From Candidatus Nomurabacteria bacterium (GTDB lineage: Bacteria > Patescibacteriota > Minisyncoccia > Phycocordibacterales > UBA5272): a stretch of 8,834 bases of DNA. This document shows positions 4,675 to 8,834 of the stretch, in pieces. The notes under the pieces are model-generated. The model ran no database searches. It was not told the DNA's origin and saw nothing but the letters and a program-made list of their open reading frames with translations. The DNA lies in contig DOZK01000021.1 of assembly GCA_003518045.1 (NCBI GenBank), positions 1 through 8,834 on the forward strand. The letters run 5' to 3'. The position numbers and the translations under genes were made by a program. Numbering within the stretch: the stretch's first letter is position 1; every line of letters starts with the position of its first letter.

Positions 4675-4687
4675 TGTCTAAAATCTA
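4662..4687. repeat. Right arm of the 26-bp inverted repeat
   Basis: This is the exact reverse complement of 4264-4289. It overlaps the last codons and the TAA stop (4672-4674) of the four-helix-bundle gene and ends 12 nt before tsaD. A related stretch recurs in the opposite orientation at the tsaD stop. Confidence 0.9.
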
Positions 4688-4699
4688 TTATCTATCCCT

Positions 4700-5881
4700 A
4701 TGATTATTTTGTCTATCGAAACCAGTTGCGACGAAACAGCTGTATCAATTATCAAACGCACACGTGGAAAAAATATGCGTTTTGAAGTTTTGTCTAATAA
4801 AATACTTTCTCAAATAGATTTACATACAAAATATGGTGGAGTATTCCCAATGCTAGCAAAACGTGAACATGCAAAAGCTCTCACTCAATTAATTGCTGAA
4901 GCATTAAATGAAGCCGACCTTTTGGTAGAGCGCGCAAATGCGTATCATTTACCAATGTCTGAGAAAAATAAATTAAAAAAGATATTAGAAAGAGAAGGTG
5001 ATATGTTTGAGGCCATGCTCGTGATGTTTGAAGGAATACAAAAGCCAGCAATCGACGCAATCGCAATTACAACTGGACCTGGGCTTGAACCCGCCCTTTG
5101 GGTTGGAGTGGTTGGAGCAATGGCTTTAAATACTGTCTGGGGGATACCACTTTACCCTATAAACCACATGGAAGGCCATATAATCGCCAGTATGCTTCAT
5201 AATGATGATGGGCTATATGAATTAGCTCCTGTAGAATATCCAGCCTGCGCATTGCTAATTTCTGGTGGGCATACAGAAATAGTTAGAATGCCAAAACTTC
5301 GCTCTTATCATGTAATTGGGAACACACGGGACGATGCTGTTGGGGAAGCTTTTGATAAGGTGGCTCGTATGCTTTCACTGCCCTACCCTGGTGGACCACA
5401 AATTTCTGCCTTAGCAGAGAAGGCTCGAAATGAAAGTATAACCGTATCAGAGGAGTTGCGATTACCAAGACCAATGATTAATAGTGGAGATTTATTTTTA
5501 TCTTTTAGTGGTTTAAAAACTGCAGTGCTAACAAGATTAAAAAAACACGAAACCATTACAGATGAAATAAAAAAAATGGTATCGCTTGAATTTGAAAATT
5601 CTGTAACAGATGTATTAGTCGCAAAAATTAAACAAGCAATTTATGAGACTCGTGCTAAAACTTTAATAGTTGGAGGTGGAGTGAGCGCAAACACACATAT
5701 TAGAAAAGCATTGAAAGAATTATCTGAGAGTGAAGGTTTTACTCTTTATGTTCCAGAAAAAGATTTATCTACTGATAATGGACTTATGATTGCAGCTACT
5801 GGATTACTTCATATTGAATATGAAAAGAAACCAAGAGTAAAATTGGAAGCAGATGGAGCATGGTCTGTGGCAGATTGTTAG
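4700..5881 (+). CDS. tsaD: TsaD, tRNA N6-threonylcarbamoyladenosine transferase subunit
   Basis: A Kae1/TsaD/Qri7-family protein. With TsaB and TsaE it transfers the threonylcarbamoyl group from TC-AMP to A37 of ANN-reading tRNAs in the cytoplasm. Features are the N-terminal ILSIETSCDETAVSII (3-18), YGGVFPMLAKREH (45-57), GPGL (126-129), the metal-binding HMEGH (His156, His160), SGGHTEIV (188-195), DDAVGEAFDKVARML (211-225), GGGVSAN (325-331) and STDNGLMIA (357-365), with Asp359 as the third likely metal ligand. At 393 residues it exceeds the usual 335-345; the extra sequence is a charged insertion at about 76-115, before the GPGL block. No Shine-Dalgarno sequence precedes the ATG. The start is fixed by homology, since the conserved ILSIETSCDE begins at residue 3. 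It lies 25 nt after the four-helix-bundle gene and may be co-transcribed. Confidence 0.96.
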   Translation: MIILSIETSCDETAVSIIKRTRGKNMRFEVLSNKILSQIDLHTKYGGVFPMLAKREHAKALTQLIAEALNEADLLVERANAYHLPMSEKNKLKKILEREGDMFEAMLVMFEGIQKPAIDAIAITTGPGLEPALWVGVVGAMALNTVWGIPLYPINHMEGHIIASMLHNDDGLYELAPVEYPACALLISGGHTEIVRMPKLRSYHVIGNTRDDAVGEAFDKVARMLSLPYPGGPQISALAEKARNESITVSEELRLPRPMINSGDLFLSFSGLKTAVLTRLKKHETITDEIKKMVSLEFENSVTDVLVAKIKQAIYETRAKTLIVGGGVSANTHIRKALKELSESEGFTLYVPEKDLSTDNGLMIAATGLLHIEYEKKPRVKLEADGAWSVADC

Positions 5882-5899
5882 ATTTTAGATTTTAGATAA
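5879..5899 (+). repeat. TAGATTTTAGA repeat starting on the tsaD stop codon
   Basis: The TAG stop of tsaD is the first unit of a TAGATTTT tandem repeat that continues as TAGATAAT. Its complement matches 4660-4676 at the end of the preceding gene, forming a further inverted repeat around tsaD. Confidence 0.75.
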
Positions 5900-5908
5900 T
5901 ACAATTCA

Positions 5909-5958
5909 GAGGCGAAAGAAAAAGCGCGACCTTTCGGTCGCGCTTTTTCTTTCGCCTC
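5909..5958 (+). terminator. Strong intrinsic terminator of tsaD
   Basis: A perfect 23-bp stem (5909-5931 with 5936-5958) closes a TTTC loop. The GC-rich upper half GCGCGACC/GGTCGCGC is followed on the plus strand by TTTTTCTTT, itself inside the lower stem. The symmetry allows termination in both directions. It begins 27 nt after the tsaD stop. Confidence 0.85.
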
Positions 5959-6149
5959 GCACCCCATTGTGGTGAGCGTGGCATGCTCCAAAATAAGTGC
6001 CTTATGTGAGCGCGGTCGCCCACCGCAATGACTTGCGAAGGACTACCACGTACACAGTGTACCAAAATAGTTTATAAAGTCCATAAAGCCTGCCTCGCCG
6101 GCAAGGTGGGTCGAAAGTCCGTAAAGTTAAGTCAGTCCAGTAGAATTAC
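5959..6149. other. Intergenic repeat debris, no gene seen
   Basis: No credible coding region is present. Small palindromes are GCGGT-CGCCC-ACCGC (6012-6026) and GTACACAGTGTAC (6050-6062). Two near-identical 13-mers, AAAGTCC(A/G)TAAAG (6076-6088 and 6114-6126), flank a GC-rich CCTGCC...GGCAAGG segment. They belong to the same repeat type as 2655-2688, in the opposite orientation. Confidence 0.6.
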
Positions 6150-6237
6150 GTGTCATTCCCGCGCAGGCGGGAATCCAGGTTAAAAATACAACTCATAAAT
6201 ACTTGGCACTGGATTCCCATTTTCATGGGAATGACAC
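6150..6237. mobile_element. 88-bp palindromic MITE-like element
   Basis: The ends GTGTCATTCCC (6150-6160) and GGGAATGACAC (6227-6237) are perfect inverted repeats. Inner arms GGGAATCCAG (6169-6178) and CTGGATTCCC (6209-6218) are also perfect inverted repeats. Each end is its own palindrome (ATTCCCGC-GCAG-GCGGGAAT, and ATTCCC with GGGAAT). The ATTCCC(N8)GGGAAT form is like the dRS3 repeat of Neisseria, and similar CATTCCCGC units are common dispersed repeats. No transposase and no clear target-site duplication are seen, so it would be non-autonomous. Confidence 0.75.
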
Positions 6238-6274
6238 AAATACAAATTCCATAATTAAAATTAGATGGAAACGT

Positions 6275-6298
6275 AAAACCGCTCTTTCGAACGGTTTT
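6275..6298 (-). terminator. Terminator of the O-antigen-ligase-like gene
   Basis: On the minus strand AAAACCGTTC and GAGCGGTTTT form a 10-bp stem with a GAAA tetraloop. One pair is a U-G that would be a C-A mismatch on the other strand, which supports a minus-strand RNA function. TTTTACGTTT follows. It lies about 60 nt beyond the gene's stop. Between them (6299-6357) nothing else is seen. Confidence 0.65.
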
Positions 6299-6357
6299 GC
6301 GCAGGCTCTTATTTATTTTGTAAGCACACCTAATGCGCCCACTCCCCTAGTTTACTC

Positions 6358-8784
6358 CTACTTTTTTACTGGAGCAAGTAAACTTTTAATATATGCATCA
6401 ACCTGTCCGGCATATTCTGGACTCTTCTTCTTTAAATCATTTAACATTTCAATTGCAAGTGAAATTTGTCCTGTACTAACAGCGGAATTTAACACATCTC
6501 CATCAAATGGAAATTCTCCACTCTTTCCATCAACATAGGCTTTTGTATTTTTATAATCCTTTACATAAACAGAATTTATCATAAGCCATTTTTGTGAAGC
6601 ATCATATGCTGGTTGTAAATCATAAGTAGCACGCGCTAAAGAATATGCTTCTTTATATTTACCTTGCGTTAAATAAGCTCGAATCAAATCAAATGAAATT
6701 AATTGCTTATTCGGTGCAAGATTATGCGCCTTGGTTAATACTTGCTCAGCTAGCACTGCTCCCCCTATTCCGTTGTAGAACATTCCAAAAATAGAAAGCA
6801 TTCTTACATCTTCATTATATTTCAGAGTTGACTCACTAACATCTTTTTGAACAGCCATTATGAAATCATTTACCACTTTTCCTATTGCTTGCTTATTTAC
6901 CTCTGGTGTCTCCGGTGGAACTTTTATCTGACCAATACGAATACCCATCTGTAAAAATTGCTCACGAGATTCTTCAGATCCTAAAGTATTTAATGCTAAT
7001 GCTTTAGTAAATGAATCTTGTGATATTTTTATTGCATCCACAAGTGGCATAGTCTGAACCATTTGACTAATACTCATTCCACGGATAAGCGAGGTATTCA
7101 CCAAGTAAGGTCTGTAATTTACAAAATATTGTATCGCAATCAAAGCAACAAATATAATTGGTATCACAATCAAATTCATTGCCTCTTGTGTAATTAATTC
7201 TTTTTCTTTTGGTCTTGCACTTTCACCATGAGTTCGCATAACAATATAGGCGAGTAATGCGAAGAATAAAATATAACTAGTTAAATTATCAAACACAAAT
7301 ATATTGTGAACAAAATATCCACCCAAAACACCAGTTAAAATAGCTCTTTCGCGTAAAGGCATATCATGAGGTTTAAACCACATAAGCCACAATGCAACAC
7401 CATAAAGTGAAAGATATGCCAGCAATCCAAGTATTCCACCGGCGACTAGCCAGTCAAAGAACACATCGTGAGAACGATCATACCAAGGTTCCAAGTTATA
7501 CATTTTCTCTGGCATAAACTTCCTTGCATAAACATAGCTGAAGTTATCTTGACCATAACCTAATATTGGTTTCTCTAAGAAAGCTTGATAGCTTATCTTC
7601 CAAATAGAAAAACGGCTCATTGTTGTAATTTCTGTTGGGGAAATACTTGCAAGACGATTAAGAGTTGGTGTTGATTTTATAAAATCTGAATTCTTAAATG
7701 CAAAAAGTGAAGATACTCCGACGATAATCGCAACAAGCACTCCAATCAAAACTTTTCTTGCATGCCCCTTTTCATGCCAAGCGATAATTCCAAGAGTTAA
7801 TAAAATTCCAGCGAAAAGTCCTATAATTGTTCCGCGAGTTCCAGAATAGAAAAGCGCAATTAAGTTAAGGGCAATAAGAATCGGGAAAAATAACCATGAC
7901 TTCTTAGGGCTAGCCTTCTTAAACCAGAACATTAATAAATTAAAAACAACTAGCAAAGAAAGAATGGGGAGAATACTACTAGTTGGTAATTTACTTACAG
8001 GTGCTTGATCACTAATTCCAAGCCCTTGGATATTTGCCAAAATAGAAATGACTATTACAAAAAACCCAGCGAAGTTAAAAACATTTCTCAAAGGATAGAA
8101 CCACGAGTCTTTTGCTTCTGCTTTTTGCATCCAAAGAATTCCAGCTATGCCAAGAGACATTAAACAAAAGATAGCAAAGTATGCGGAGTTGCCGATTGTC
8201 GCGTCTAGTCTATTTTCACTTTGATGAATTGGAAATAACAATGAGAATTTTTCCGCCACAGCTGGAAACTTTTCTGCAAAAATATATCCTTTAGCACCAA
8301 GTAGTTGTCCATATGCATAAACAAGAACTGCTACGTTAGAAGCCATAAAATATCCAAATACTTTCTGCCAATCTTTAATTGTGGTAGCCATTGCTGTCAA
8401 CACAAAGAAATAACCGAACATATGTATATGTCCAACAAATCCTTCCATACGTTCATAATTACTCCAAAGAGCTTTACCACTATCAACGGCAAAAATATCA
8501 GCTATCAAAATAACCACCATAAAAATGGCATAAGCAATGGTTAGCGGTGATTTTTTAATATTTACTCTATAAGTTGCATCACGAAGAGCAAGTATTGCCC
8601 AACCAGCAAATGCAATTTCTGCAATAAATCTAAAAAGAAAATTCTTACCAGAAATAAACGGGAAATAAAGTCCTTGAGTACCCCAATGTAGCGGGTCAAA
8701 AGTTCCCCCATCTGCTACATAAAGAGCAATGAAAGGAATTAAAGCTAAACAAAACCAAACTACTTTTTTAATAATATTTTGCAT
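6358..8784 (-). CDS. O-antigen ligase/Wzy-family polytopic protein with helical-repeat C-terminus
   Basis: An 808-residue membrane protein. About twelve hydrophobic segments lie in residues 8-560. The O-antigen ligase-type (Wzy_C) core shows FYSGTRGTIIGL (312-323), RFSIWKISYQAF followed by KPILGYGQDNF (391-415), and RSHDVFFDWLVAGGILGLLAYL (437-458), the long periplasmic loop and following helix with the family's Arg and His. Residues about 585-805 are soluble and helical, with TPR-like pairs around 700-735 (YLTQGKYKEAYSLARATYDLQPAY). Such proteins join or polymerise glycans on lipid carriers, or glycosylate exported proteins; the acceptor is unknown. No glycosyltransferases are adjacent. The ATG at 8784 is followed by a typical membrane N-terminus; no Shine-Dalgarno sequence or strong -10 is seen upstream. 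TAG stop. Confidence 0.88.
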   Translation of the reverse strand: MQNIIKKVVWFCLALIPFIALYVADGGTFDPLHWGTQGLYFPFISGKNFLFRFIAEIAFAGWAILALRDATYRVNIKKSPLTIAYAIFMVVILIADIFAVDSGKALWSNYERMEGFVGHIHMFGYFFVLTAMATTIKDWQKVFGYFMASNVAVLVYAYGQLLGAKGYIFAEKFPAVAEKFSLLFPIHQSENRLDATIGNSAYFAIFCLMSLGIAGILWMQKAEAKDSWFYPLRNVFNFAGFFVIVISILANIQGLGISDQAPVSKLPTSSILPILSLLVVFNLLMFWFKKASPKKSWLFFPILIALNLIALFYSGTRGTIIGLFAGILLTLGIIAWHEKGHARKVLIGVLVAIIVGVSSLFAFKNSDFIKSTPTLNRLASISPTEITTMSRFSIWKISYQAFLEKPILGYGQDNFSYVYARKFMPEKMYNLEPWYDRSHDVFFDWLVAGGILGLLAYLSLYGVALWLMWFKPHDMPLRERAILTGVLGGYFVHNIFVFDNLTSYILFFALLAYIVMRTHGESARPKEKELITQEAMNLIVIPIIFVALIAIQYFVNYRPYLVNTSLIRGMSISQMVQTMPLVDAIKISQDSFTKALALNTLGSEESREQFLQMGIRIGQIKVPPETPEVNKQAIGKVVNDFIMAVQKDVSESTLKYNEDVRMLSIFGMFYNGIGGAVLAEQVLTKAHNLAPNKQLISFDLIRAYLTQGKYKEAYSLARATYDLQPAYDASQKWLMINSVYVKDYKNTKAYVDGKSGEFPFDGDVLNSAVSTGQISLAIEMLNDLKKKSPEYAGQVDAYIKSLLAPVKK

Positions 8785-8812
8785 ACTAAATAACTACTGT
8801 TTAATAAAGGTT

Positions 8813-8833
8813 CCTCGCAGCAAGCTGACGAGG
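8813..8833. repeat. Hairpin upstream of the O-antigen-ligase-like gene
   Basis: CCTCG-CAGC-AA-GCTG-A-CGAGG forms a 9-bp stem with a single bulged base. It lies 28 nt upstream of the ligase start, at the window edge, so its wider context cannot be seen. Confidence 0.6.
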
Positions 8834-8834
8834 T

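Noticed and set aside
4881..5474. Minus-strand open frames inside tsaD (4881-5066, 5283-5474)
   Set aside because: They are shadows of the conserved tsaD reading frame.
6203..6538. Plus-strand open frame across the MITE and the end of the ligase gene
   Set aside because: It starts inside a palindromic repeat and overlaps the conserved ligase C-terminus antisense; there is no domain.

Overview
This AT-rich window most resembles a Candidate Phyla Radiation (Patescibacteria, Parcubacteria-like) chromosome. That is inferred from style, not from a marker gene: a divergent, enlarged TsaD, a stand-alone 23S-IVP-type four-helix-bundle gene, start codons mostly without Shine-Dalgarno sites and often only 6-8 nt after a -10 box, many perfect intergenic hairpins, and short tandem repeats touching stop codons. 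TAA, TAG and TGA all end genes here, so I assume the standard bacterial code.

Layout. 90-668 (+) is a DUF975-type membrane protein that converges, across a two-way terminator, on a CapA-like metallophosphatase (745-1794, -). From 1823 to 2612 lies the most unusual region: two divergent tRNA genes, tRNA-Glu(UUC) on the minus strand and tRNA-Val(GAC) on the plus strand. Each is followed by hairpin-rich modules built around direct and inverted copies of that tRNA's own 3' end. Next come rlmH (2688-3134, -), a long perfect palindrome, and a divergent membrane-anchored coiled-coil trypsin-like protease (3241-4257, +). A four-helix-bundle gene (4318-4674, +) bracketed by a perfect 26-bp inverted repeat precedes tsaD (4700-5881, +), which ends at a 23-bp perfect terminator hairpin. 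The gap 5959-6357 holds repeat debris, an 88-bp palindromic MITE-like element and the terminator of the last gene, a polytopic O-antigen-ligase/Wzy-type protein with a helical-repeat C-terminus (6358-8784, -).

How the genes work together. There is no long pathway operon. Translation is served by tRNA-Glu, tRNA-Val, RlmH (23S rRNA methylation) and TsaD (t6A tRNA modification). The cell envelope is served by the DUF975 protein, CapA-like protein, anchored protease and O-antigen ligase. Only the four-helix-bundle gene and tsaD sit close enough to be co-transcribed.

The main candidate for something undescribed is the tRNA-trailer module family. Three modules after two different tRNAs share a fixed plan: a hairpin, an inverted copy of the tRNA tail, in two of them a hairpin with a CTGC loop, the block GTCGAATA(C)GGGGTCGCGAA or part of it, a hairpin closed by GGTCGCG/TGTGACC with G-U pairs on the tRNA strand, and a direct tail copy. 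Stem sequences differ while pairing and loops are kept, and the tail-copy arms always match the adjacent tRNA.
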